Part shown: positions 1 to 5,744 of the stretch, in pieces
Numbering within the stretch: position 1 is the first letter of the stretch
How the letters are laid out: each line of letters starts with the position of its first letter
Source: Fervidobacterium sp.
GTDB lineage: Bacteria; Thermotogota; Thermotogae; Thermotogales; Fervidobacteriaceae
Assembly (NCBI GenBank): GCA_003526765.1
Contig: DPXZ01000105.1
Location: forward strand, 1 to 6,857
DNA length: 6,857 bases
Reading direction: 5' to 3'
The notes under the pieces: generated by a model
Seen by the model: the letters and a program-made list of their open reading frames with translations, nothing else
Database searches by the model: none
What the model was told of the DNA's origin: nothing
Program-made: the position numbers and the translations under genes

Positions 1-63
1 AACTTTTGGATATTTCGATTTCATCCTTTTACCTAATCCTGCTGCCAATATCAATACTTTCAT
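1..63 (-). CDS. glmU: GlmU N-terminus, bifunctional UDP-GlcNAc synthesis enzyme (partial)
   Basis: Only the first 21 codons are present; the gene runs off the left edge. Read from the ATG at 63-61, the peptide begins MKVLILAAGLGKRMKSKYP and ends in KV at the edge. It matches the start of the GlmU uridyltransferase domain: a hydrophobic first beta strand, then the nucleotide-binding LAAGxGxRM loop (residues 6-14), then the basic residues and proline ahead of the conserved PK. GlmU is cytoplasmic. It acetylates glucosamine-1-phosphate and then makes UDP-GlcNAc, the precursor for peptidoglycan and envelope glycans. The start overlaps the stop of the upstream membrane-protein gene as ATGA (60-63), so translation is probably coupled. 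A GAGGAG sequence lies just before it, at unusually short spacing. Other sugar-nucleotide pyrophosphorylases share this loop, but the RMKSKxPKV spelling is GlmU-like. The acetyltransferase half cannot be checked here. Confidence 0.82.
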   Translation of the reverse strand, partial: MKVLILAAGLGKRMKSKYPKV

Positions 64-524
64 TTCTCCTCGCCCCCAGGATTGTTGTTATCTTTCTCTG
101 TTTCTCCATTTTCGAGCTCCCTCTTCTTTTCCAAGGAATACTCTCTAAGGAAAACAGGGATAAGAATAAGTCCGAAGAGCTTTCCAATATTCCCGTATTT
201 TATAGAACCTATCAAACTTATTCCTATTCCCGTTAGGAAAAACATGGGAATTGAAGCATACCATTTCTTGAATAAATCATAGATAACGGATACGAAAGTA
301 CCGTATACAACAAAGTTTAAACCATCGATACTTGTTGGCCTTATCTTACCAAGTAACCCAATTGCTGAAATTAAGACGAGATTTAGCAATACTATTCCTT
401 CAACTCTAGACTGCTTTCGTAAAGAGTAGTATATTCCGATAGCAATTAGTGTAAAGTACCAATAATTTCCTGTAAGGAAAAACGCAAGAATGGAAGATAT
501 TATGCTCATAATTGCAATTACCAT
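60..524 (-). CDS. Uncharacterised multi-pass membrane protein upstream of glmU
   Basis: I do not recognise the family. The 154-residue protein is strongly hydrophobic, with about six membrane segments at residues 3-17, 21-35, 43-59, 68-84, 91-108 and 112-126. The loops are short, and RKQSR (36-40) and KK (86-87) mark likely cytoplasmic sides. The last 26 residues form a charged, disordered-looking tail rich in Glu, Lys, Asn and Gly (EKKRELENGETEKDNNN at 132-148). No signal peptide separate from the first membrane helix, no catalytic motif and no transporter signature is visible. The ATG at 524 has a good Shine-Dalgarno GAGGTG (532-537) with 7 nt spacing, so the start is secure. Its stop overlaps the glmU start (ATGA), so the two are very probably co-transcribed. 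That points loosely to an envelope-related role but does not establish one. The roughly 75 nt between the ppdK terminator and this gene should hold a promoter, but no convincing -35/-10 pair is visible. Confidence 0.8.
   Translation of the reverse strand: MVIAIMSIISSILAFFLTGNYWYFTLIAIGIYYSLRKQSRVEGIVLLNLVLISAIGLLGKIRPTSIDGLNFVVYGTFVSVIYDLFKKWYASIPMFFLTGIGISLIGSIKYGNIGKLFGLILIPVFLREYSLEKKRELENGETEKDNNNPGGEEK
66..71 (-). promoter_or_regulatory. Short-spaced ribosome binding site of glmU
   Basis: GAGGAG on the minus strand lies only 2 nt from the glmU ATG, or 4 nt if the core is read as GAGG. It sits inside the last codons of the upstream gene. The close spacing together with the ATGA overlap suggests reinitiation by ribosomes that finish the upstream gene rather than strong independent initiation. 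This is an inference from sequence only. Confidence 0.5.
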
Positions 525-599
525 TATATTACACCTCGCAGCGTTAAATAGTACTCTTAAGTAGTCTTAGCTTTGTTACGACTTATCTTAAACTGCCAA

Positions 600-630
600 T
601 AAGAGAAATAAGGGGCGCTAAAGCGCCCCC
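600..630 (-). terminator. Intrinsic terminator of ppdK
   Basis: A perfect 7-bp GC stem (GGGGCGC at 612-618 paired with GCGCCCC at 623-629) closes a 4-nt loop. On the minus strand it is followed by a T-rich run (TTATTTCTCTTA). It begins 15 nt after the ppdK stop codon. On the plus strand the stem is followed by C, A and G rather than T, so it terminates only the ppdK direction. Confidence 0.88.
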
Positions 631-644
631 AAGGTATTAAATTA

Positions 645-3287
645 TTAGCTCCTGTACTTGATACTTGCCTGTGCAGCTGCCAATCTTGCGACAGGAATTC
701 TATATGGTGATGCACTTACATAGTCAAGTTTAGTAGTTGCAAAGAACATTATCGATTCGGGGTCTCCGCCGTGCTCGCCACAAACTCCGCATTTTAGACC
801 AGGTTTGACTGCCTTACCTTTGTCACTTGCCATCTTGACAAGTTGACCAACACCTTCCGTATCAACATGTTTGAATGGGTCATCCTCCAAAATACCTTTT
901 GCAAAGTACTCTGGCAAGAACTTACCAACATCATCGCGGCTGAATCCAAATGTCATTTGTGTGAGGTCGTTCGTACCAAAGCTAAAGAAATCTGCTTCTT
1001 GAGCAATTTGATCTGCTGTAACTGCTGCTCTTGGAACTTCGATCATCGTACCAACGTAGTACTTTAGATCCACACCGTGCTCCTTTATGAGTGCATCGGC
1101 TGTTTCCATGACAAGTTTCTTTACATATTTCAATTCGTTTACGTGTCCAACAAGCGGTATCATTATTTCTGGAACCACATTGATCCCTTCCGATTTGAGT
1201 TCTATAGCCGCCAAAATTATTGCTTTGGTCTGCATAACCGCAATTTCAGGATACGTAATAACAAGTCTGACGCCTCTGTGGCCGAGCATTGGGTTGAGTT
1301 CATGTAGTTGTGCTACAACGTTCTTGAGTTCTTCTATTGTTGCGCCCGTTTGTTTAGTTACTTCTGCCATCTGTTCTTCGTCGTTTGGCAAAAATTCGTG
1401 AAGTGGTGGGTCTATAAGTCTTATTGTAACAGGATAGCCCTTCATTTCTCTGAATAGACCTTTGAAATCTTCTTTCTGAAGTGGAAGAAGTTCTGCGAGT
1501 GCAGCTTCTCTTTCTTCCTTATTCCTTGCTACGATCATTCTTCTCACTTTTGGAATCCTATCCGCTTCAAAGAACATGTGTTCCGTTCTGCAAAGTCCTA
1601 TACCTTCTGCCCCAAATTCTCTTGCTACCTTTGCATCTCTTGGAACATCCGCATTTGCTCTAACGCCAAGTTTCCTAAATTCATCTGCCCATTTGAGAAG
1701 TTCTGCGACCGGTCCTTCGAGACCCGTTGGCTTTACTGCTGTGATCTTTCCAAGGAATACTTCACCAGTTGTACCATCTATCGACAGCCATTCGCCTTCT
1801 CTTACTACAACATCTCCTGCCTTTAAATAGCCTTCTTCCTCACTGACAAATATACCTTCTGCTCCGACTACCGCTGGTTTTCCAAGTCCTCTTGCAACAA
1901 CTGCTGCGTGCGATGTCATACCACCGCGTGCGGTAAGTATACCTTCTGCGGCATTCATACCACCAACGTCTTCAGGACTTGTTTCAGGTCTAACAAGCAG
2001 AACCTTTTCTCCTGCTTCAACCATTTTTTCTGCTTTGTGAGCTTCAAAATATACCCTGCCAGTTGCTGCACCAGGTGCTGCAGGCAAACCCCTTGCTATG
2101 ACTTTTGCATTCTTTCTTTCCTTATCGTCGAACTTCGGATGGAGCACTCTTTCAACATCCGATGGTTGTACCCTGAGAACTGCCGTTTTCTTGTCTATTA
2201 AGCCCTCGGCTACCATGTCGACTGCTATTCTTATCGCTGCTTGGCTTGTTCTCTTTGCATTTCTTGTCTGGAGAATGTAGAGAGTACCTCTTTCAACAGT
2301 GAATTCTATATCTTGCATATCTTTGAAGTATGCTTCAAGCCTATCCATTATGTTGATGAGTTCATCGTATGCACTTGGTAACATATCTTTCATCTTTTCA
2401 AGAGGATACGGAGTTCTTATACCAGCAACAACATCCTCACCTTGTGCGTTTGGTAGAAATTCACCGTAATGTACCTTCTCACCAGTGTTTGGATCTCTCG
2501 TGAAACAAACTCCCGTACCGCTGTCGTCTCCCATATTACCGAAAACCATTGTAACTACGCTAACTGCAGTACCAAGGAGTTGGCCTTCTTTGATACCATT
2601 GATTTCTCTATACTTTATAGCTCTTTCACTCATCCAAGACCAAATAACTGCTTCTATTGCGCCCCAAAGTTGTTTGTAAACATCTTGCGGAAATTCTTTT
2701 CCATACTTTTCGTAGATTCCTTTGTAAATATCGACGAGCTTTTTCAGATCATCTGCATCCAATTCTGTATCAAGCTTTACACCCTTTTTTGCCTTCATTT
2801 CGGAGAGTGCATTTTCAAAATCGTTGTGTGGAATACCAAGTGCCGTATCTCCAAACATCTGCAAGAATCTTCTGTAAGCATCATAAGCAAATCTTTCGTT
2901 ATTTGTAAGTCTAACAAGTCCTTTGACGGTTTCATCATTCAGACCGAGGTTGAGAATTGTATCCATCATACCAGGCATGGAAATTGCTGCTCCTGATCTA
3001 ACTGAAACAAGCAATGGATTTTTAGGATCCCCGAAGCCTTTACCAGTTACTTTTTCCAATTCCTTGATCGACGACTCAACTTGTTCTTTAAGATCAGCAG
3101 GATAAGACCTGTTGTTATCGTAATAGTACTTACATACCTCAGTTGAAATGGTAAAACCAGGCGGAACTGGAACTCCTATGTTTGTCATTTCGGCAAGGTT
3201 TGCACCCTTACCACCGAGAAGATCTTTCATCTGGGCTGTACCTTCTGCTTTACCGTTGGCAAAGAAATAAACCCACTTTCTACTCAT
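645..3287 (-). CDS. ppdK: Pyruvate, phosphate dikinase
   Basis: PPDK (EC 2.7.9.1) is a cytoplasmic Mg-dependent enzyme that interconverts pyruvate + ATP + Pi with PEP + AMP + PPi; in anaerobes it can run towards pyruvate in PPi-linked glycolysis. The 880-residue length is normal. An N-terminal ATP-grasp region carries the LLGGKGANLAEM start (about 23-34), VSVRSGAAISMPGMMDT (95-110) and CFTRDPNTG (261-269). The central swivelling domain has GGMTSHAAVVARG (455-467) with the phosphorylated His at 460, preceded by Thr 458, the position targeted by the plant regulatory protein. The C-terminal PEP/pyruvate barrel shows GLCRTEHMF (564-572), NPMLGHRGVRL (665-675), FGTNDLTQMTFGFSRDD (770-786) and CGVCGEHGGDP (833-843), where Cys 836 is the expected acid/base. 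All key residues are present. The start is the ATG at 3287; an in-frame GTG at 3293 directly abuts the Shine-Dalgarno and cannot be used. The gene has its own candidate promoter and a terminator, so it appears monocistronic. Confidence 0.97.
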   Translation of the reverse strand: MSRKWVYFFANGKAEGTAQMKDLLGGKGANLAEMTNIGVPVPPGFTISTEVCKYYYDNNRSYPADLKEQVESSIKELEKVTGKGFGDPKNPLLVSVRSGAAISMPGMMDTILNLGLNDETVKGLVRLTNNERFAYDAYRRFLQMFGDTALGIPHNDFENALSEMKAKKGVKLDTELDADDLKKLVDIYKGIYEKYGKEFPQDVYKQLWGAIEAVIWSWMSERAIKYREINGIKEGQLLGTAVSVVTMVFGNMGDDSGTGVCFTRDPNTGEKVHYGEFLPNAQGEDVVAGIRTPYPLEKMKDMLPSAYDELINIMDRLEAYFKDMQDIEFTVERGTLYILQTRNAKRTSQAAIRIAVDMVAEGLIDKKTAVLRVQPSDVERVLHPKFDDKERKNAKVIARGLPAAPGAATGRVYFEAHKAEKMVEAGEKVLLVRPETSPEDVGGMNAAEGILTARGGMTSHAAVVARGLGKPAVVGAEGIFVSEEEGYLKAGDVVVREGEWLSIDGTTGEVFLGKITAVKPTGLEGPVAELLKWADEFRKLGVRANADVPRDAKVAREFGAEGIGLCRTEHMFFEADRIPKVRRMIVARNKEEREAALAELLPLQKEDFKGLFREMKGYPVTIRLIDPPLHEFLPNDEEQMAEVTKQTGATIEELKNVVAQLHELNPMLGHRGVRLVITYPEIAVMQTKAIILAAIELKSEGINVVPEIMIPLVGHVNELKYVKKLVMETADALIKEHGVDLKYYVGTMIEVPRAAVTADQIAQEADFFSFGTNDLTQMTFGFSRDDVGKFLPEYFAKGILEDDPFKHVDTEGVGQLVKMASDKGKAVKPGLKCGVCGEHGGDPESIMFFATTKLDYVSASPYRIPVARLAAAQASIKYRS

Positions 3288-3293
3288 TTTCAC

Positions 3294-3299
3294 ACCTCC
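3294..3299 (-). promoter_or_regulatory. Ribosome binding site that fixes the ppdK start
   Basis: GGAGGT on the minus strand has 6 nt between it and the ATG at 3287, which is near ideal. The alternative GTG codon at 3293-3291 follows it with zero spacing, so the longer 882-residue reading of the gene is ruled out. Confidence 0.85.
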
Positions 3300-3340
3300 A
3301 TGATAGAAATTTTTGAGAAATCAGTCTTATTTACCTTATA

Positions 3341-3349
3341 ATTTTACCA
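3341..3349 (-). promoter_or_regulatory. Candidate extended -10 promoter of ppdK
   Basis: On the minus strand TGG-TAAAAT matches an extended -10 element (TGn followed by a TATAAT-like hexamer, five of six bases). The predicted start would be near 3334, giving a leader of about 47 nt before the ppdK ATG. No good -35 hexamer lies 17 nt upstream, which is tolerable for an extended -10 site. Two A6 tracts separated by one G (3389-3401, minus strand) lie roughly 55-67 nt upstream of the predicted start and could act as an UP-like or bent element. The call rests on pattern matching alone. Confidence 0.4.
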
Positions 3350-3467
3350 TACCTTTCTATGCTCTCGTATACATGATGTGATAAATTGTTTTTTCTTTTT
3401 TGTTAATTTACTGTACAATGGTGGCCAGGTTTTGATTGAGTAATTTGAGTAGATCAAGTACAAAGGA

Positions 3468-3497
3468 ATAAAAAATTGCGGTAATAATCACCGCAAT
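3468..3497 (-). terminator. Intrinsic terminator of the fab-bioY operon
   Basis: A perfect 8-bp stem (ATTGCGGT at 3475-3482 with ACCGCAAT at 3490-3497) with a 7-nt loop is followed on the minus strand by TTTTTTATT, counting the last stem bases. It lies about 80 nt beyond the fabG stop. Downstream on the plus strand there is no T run, so it acts only on minus-strand transcripts. A smaller 6-bp hairpin (3500-3518) sits 2 nt upstream of it in the transcript. Confidence 0.88.
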
Positions 3498-3579
3498 CAC
3501 GAATATACCTTGTATTCGATAGAGTTATTGAAAAGATATCATACATTTATCGACTTAGTACAACGAGACAGATAATTAA

Positions 3580-4290
3580 TTAAACGCCTAATCCTCCATC
3601 TATTATGATAACTTGACCAGTTATGTAGGTACCATCTACGACGAGATATTTGACGAGTTTGGCAACCTCTTCAGGTTTCCCGAATCTACGTAATGCAATT
3701 CTTTCAACCGTTGCTTTCTTCATTTCCTCTGACAATTTTTCTGTCATTGGGGTTTCTATGAATCCTGGAGCTATTGCGTTAACTCTAACGTTCTTTCTAC
3801 CGAACTCTTTTGCCAACGATTTCGTTAATCCAACTAATCCTGCTTTGGAAGCAGAGTAATTCGCTTGGCCAATGTTTCCTTCAAGTCCAACGATGGAAGA
3901 CAGATTAATTATGACGCCTTCAGCTTTTACAATTTCTCGAATACACGTTTTTACCATATTGAATGCGCCAGTCAAATTGGTTGCAATAACACTATCCCAA
4001 TCTTCATAACTCATTCTATACACTAAATTATCTTTCGTAATTCCCGCATTGTTTATAAGTATGTCTATCCTTCCAAATCTATCAACAACTTCTTTCACAC
4101 TCTTTTGCACTTGTTCCCTATTCGTTATGTCCACGATATACTCAGTGTATCCAGTTGGTTCGATGTCTTGCACGTAATTGAAACCAACGACTGTACATCC
4201 CTCGCTTAAAAGTTCTCTCACGATGCACTTTCCTATGCCACCAGAAGCACCCGTAACAATCGCAACTTTCCCATTCAATTTTCCTTCCAT
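3580..4290 (-). CDS. fabG: 3-oxoacyl-ACP reductase FabG (short-chain dehydrogenase)
   Basis: FabG reduces 3-oxoacyl-ACP to (R)-3-hydroxyacyl-ACP with NADPH, the first reduction of each elongation cycle. The 236-residue protein has the whole classical SDR motif set: nucleotide loop TGASGGIG (13-20), NNAG (80-83), Asn 105, Ser 132, Tyr 145 and Lys 149 in YSASK, APGFIETPMT (174-183), and a C-terminal YITGQVIIIDGG. ITKDNLVYRM after NNAG and PGFIETPMT are typical of FabG rather than generic SDRs. The start is the ATG at 4290, preceded by GGGAGG (4300-4305) at 9 nt. A longer in-frame reading to 4392 only overlaps bioY out of frame. It is the last gene of the operon, 1 nt after the bioY stop. The stretch between the second and fourth beta strands is about 7 residues shorter than in E. 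coli FabG, which trims the cofactor-binding segment. A role on another 3-oxoacyl substrate is possible, but the context favours fatty acids. Confidence 0.93.
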   Translation of the reverse strand: MEGKLNGKVAIVTGASGGIGKCIVRELLSEGCTVVGFNYVQDIEPTGYTEYIVDITNREQVQKSVKEVVDRFGRIDILINNAGITKDNLVYRMSYEDWDSVIATNLTGAFNMVKTCIREIVKAEGVIINLSSIVGLEGNIGQANYSASKAGLVGLTKSLAKEFGRKNVRVNAIAPGFIETPMTEKLSEEMKKATVERIALRRFGKPEEVAKLVKYLVVDGTYITGQVIIIDGGLGV

Positions 4291-4291
4291 A

Positions 4292-4831
4292 TTAGGCTTC
4301 CTCCCAGCGATCCAACAATTTATACATCTTCTTGTACGCATAGATCGCAACAAATAATTTTCCAACATCAAATGCGATAAACGGTAGAACACCTACGATA
4401 AAGGCCTGTTGAAAAGCGTGAGTACTTATTCCCAAGATAAGCCAACCAAGCAAATAGACAATTGAAAGGCCTGTTAGACCTGCAAAAAAGAAATTTCTGC
4501 TTTTCAGAGCTGATATCATATACGCAGCCAATGGGAATGACCATATATAACCTGAAGTTGGACCCACAAGATGCATAAATCCTGCAGAAAAATTTGCAAA
4601 TACAGGCATGCCTATTGCACCAAGTACCAAGTACAACAACATCGATATAAAGGCATCAAGTGGCTTTAGCATGTAACCTGCCAAGAATACAAAGAACATT
4701 TGTAGAGTTACTGGAACCGCTCCAAACGGGATTGAAAGTTGTGAACCAACCGCGGTTAACGCCGCAAAAAGTGGTATCACCGCAACACTTAAGGCCTTAT
4801 CGCCATTTTTCCTTGGTTCATGTTCTTTCAT
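4292..4831 (-). CDS. bioY: Biotin-uptake ECF transporter S component BioY
   Basis: BioY is the membrane substrate-binding subunit of an energy-coupling-factor transporter for biotin. The 179 residues match the usual size of about 180-200. They form about six membrane segments (around 13-31, 40-56, 58-74, 92-108, 114-134 and 140-165). BioY hallmarks are visible: IPFGAVPVTLQMFFVFLAG (34-52), the GAIGMPVFANFSAG stretch (71-84) followed by GPTSGYIWSFPLAA (90-103), and a C-terminal FDVGK (154-158) with the Asp and Lys expected for biotin binding. No bioM/bioN or ecfA/ecfT genes flank it, so it probably uses a shared ECF module encoded elsewhere. The ATG at 4831 lies 14 nt inside the end of fabD and has an imperfect AAGGGG ribosome site at 6 nt, so coupling to fabD is likely. 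Its position among fatty-acid genes makes sense because acetyl-CoA carboxylase needs biotin. No biotin-responsive operator is visible inside the operon. Confidence 0.93.
   Translation of the reverse strand: MKEHEPRKNGDKALSVAVIPLFAALTAVGSQLSIPFGAVPVTLQMFFVFLAGYMLKPLDAFISMLLYLVLGAIGMPVFANFSAGFMHLVGPTSGYIWSFPLAAYMISALKSRNFFFAGLTGLSIVYLLGWLILGISTHAFQQAFIVGVLPFIAFDVGKLFVAIYAYKKMYKLLDRWEEA
4300..4305 (-). promoter_or_regulatory. Ribosome binding site of fabG within the end of bioY
   Basis: GGGAGG on the minus strand overlaps the last codons of bioY (the Trp-Glu-Glu-Ala end) and lies 9 nt from the fabG ATG at 4290. It selects this start over upstream in-frame ATGs and suggests translational coupling to bioY. 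Confidence 0.7.
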
Positions 4832-5717
4832 TCAAAACCCCTTTCGCTACAACTGTACTAAAATGTTTTGCATCTAATTTTGCCTTTTTCAAGAGAGAGG
4901 TTTGTACATTCTTCGGACCAGCTTCTATGAACTCCGTAACGCCTAAGAGAATCATTCTTTCGATAGATTGCTTCCAGTAAACGGGACCAGAAGTCTGTTC
5001 AAGTAAGTAGTGCTTTATCTGTTCCGGGTCAGTAATCTCTCTTCCGATACTGTTCATAACTATAGGCATTTTTGGTGATCTGAATTTTATGTGTTCCAGT
5101 TCATTTGCCATCTTTTCTCTTGCGCTATCAAGCAAAGGCGTATGGAATGGGCCCGAGACTTTGAGCTCCAATATCCTGTATCCTTTTTCTTTTCCATCGG
5201 CAATGAATGCCTTGATACTCTCAGTTCTACCACTTACTACCAATTGTTCAGCAGAATTGTAATTTGCAACGTAAAGGTCTTTATAGTTTTTTACAAGTTC
5301 TTCAACCACTTCCGCGGGCACTCCAATCACAGCTGCCATGCTGCCCATACCTGGTTCAATGGCTTGGGATATGTATTCTCCACGTTTTCTAACAAGGTAA
5401 ACACCTGTTTCAAAATCGTAGACTTCTGCTGCTGCAAGTGCAACATATTCTCCCAAGCTGTGCCCTGCAACGTAATCTGGCTTTATGCCATTAGCCAATA
5501 ACTCTGCAAATGCAACGTAACTTGCCAAATATATTGCAGGTTGCGCATTTTCGGTGAGTGTCAATATTTCTTCATTTCCGTCCATTATCTCAACTATATC
5601 AAAACCCAACGTCTCATTTGCAAGTTTAGCATAATGCTCCCAAGATGCATAGTTTGAAAATTCACTTGCCATACCGCTGTATTGTGATCCTTGACCAGGA
5701 AATACTACTGCTCTCAT
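4818..5717 (-). CDS. fabD: Malonyl-CoA:ACP transacylase FabD
   Basis: FabD moves the malonyl group from CoA to acyl carrier protein, supplying the extender unit for cytoplasmic type II fatty-acid synthesis. The 299 residues match the usual length of about 300-310. The first strand and oxyanion loop read VFPGQGSQYSGM (5-16; Gln 9). The nucleophile elbow is GHSLGEY with Ser 87 (85-91), the malonyl-carboxylate-binding Arg is 112 in VRKRGEY, and the catalytic His is 192 in SGPFHTPL. A conserved FIEAGP lies near 263-268. The start chosen is the ATG at 5717, preceded by GGAGGTGA. An in-frame ATG at 5735 would place that ribosome site inside the coding sequence and has none of its own. fabK ends 27 nt upstream, and the fabD tail overlaps bioY by 14 nt. 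All catalytic residues are intact. Confidence 0.96.
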   Translation of the reverse strand: MRAVVFPGQGSQYSGMASEFSNYASWEHYAKLANETLGFDIVEIMDGNEEILTLTENAQPAIYLASYVAFAELLANGIKPDYVAGHSLGEYVALAAAEVYDFETGVYLVRKRGEYISQAIEPGMGSMAAVIGVPAEVVEELVKNYKDLYVANYNSAEQLVVSGRTESIKAFIADGKEKGYRILELKVSGPFHTPLLDSAREKMANELEHIKFRSPKMPIVMNSIGREITDPEQIKHYLLEQTSGPVYWKQSIERMILLGVTEFIEAGPKNVQTSLLKKAKLDAKHFSTVVAKGVLNERT

Positions 5718-5721
5718 ATCG

Positions 5722-5729
5722 TCACCTCC
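5722..5729 (-). promoter_or_regulatory. Ribosome binding site that fixes the fabD start
   Basis: GGAGGTGA on the minus strand is close to perfectly complementary to the 16S rRNA tail. Its GGAGG core is 7 nt from the ATG at 5717. It lies downstream of the alternative ATG at 5735, so it supports the shorter, 299-residue FabD. Confidence 0.85.
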
Positions 5730-5744
5730 AGACATTTTAATTGA

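Larger units (their letters stand above)
3288..3579. other. Intergenic region between fabG and ppdK
   Basis: This 292-nt gap holds the ppdK ribosome binding site and candidate promoter on its left and the fab operon terminator on its right, all acting on the minus strand. Between them (about 3402-3464) lies AT-rich sequence with one small 9-nt-period direct repeat (TTGAGTA at 3436-3442 and 3445-3451). No open frame with a ribosome binding site, no riboswitch fold and no small-RNA signature is visible. Confidence 0.7.

Noticed and set aside
6..236. Plus-strand open frame opposite the membrane-protein and glmU genes
   Set aside because: It is a hydrophobic shadow without a ribosome site, and the minus-strand reading gives a membrane protein and a recognisable GlmU start with proper signals.
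2469..2996. 175-codon open frame on the plus strand inside ppdK
   Set aside because: It is antisense to a strongly conserved enzyme with all motifs intact, is rich in Cys, Phe and Ile as reverse-complement shadows are, and shows no ribosome site or family resemblance.
3386..3420. T-rich tract and TACAAT-like hexamer on the plus strand, considered as a plus-strand terminator or promoter
   Set aside because: There is no stem before the T tracts and no plus-strand gene downstream for a promoter to serve.
3436..3451. Direct repeat of TTGAGTA at a 9-nt period, flanked by TTGAT and ATCAA
   Set aside because: It has only two copies of 7 nt in AT-rich intergenic sequence, far upstream of the ppdK promoter candidate. 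This is expected by chance, and no operator of this form is known to me.
3516..3553. Inverted repeat TCGATA/TATCGA after fabG
   Set aside because: The stem is 6 bp with a 26-nt loop and no extension, so a stable fold is unlikely.
4291..4392. N-terminal extension of fabG to 4392
   Set aside because: The added residues are basic and unlike any SDR N-terminus, lie out of frame over bioY, and bypass the well-placed ribosome site of the ATG at 4290.
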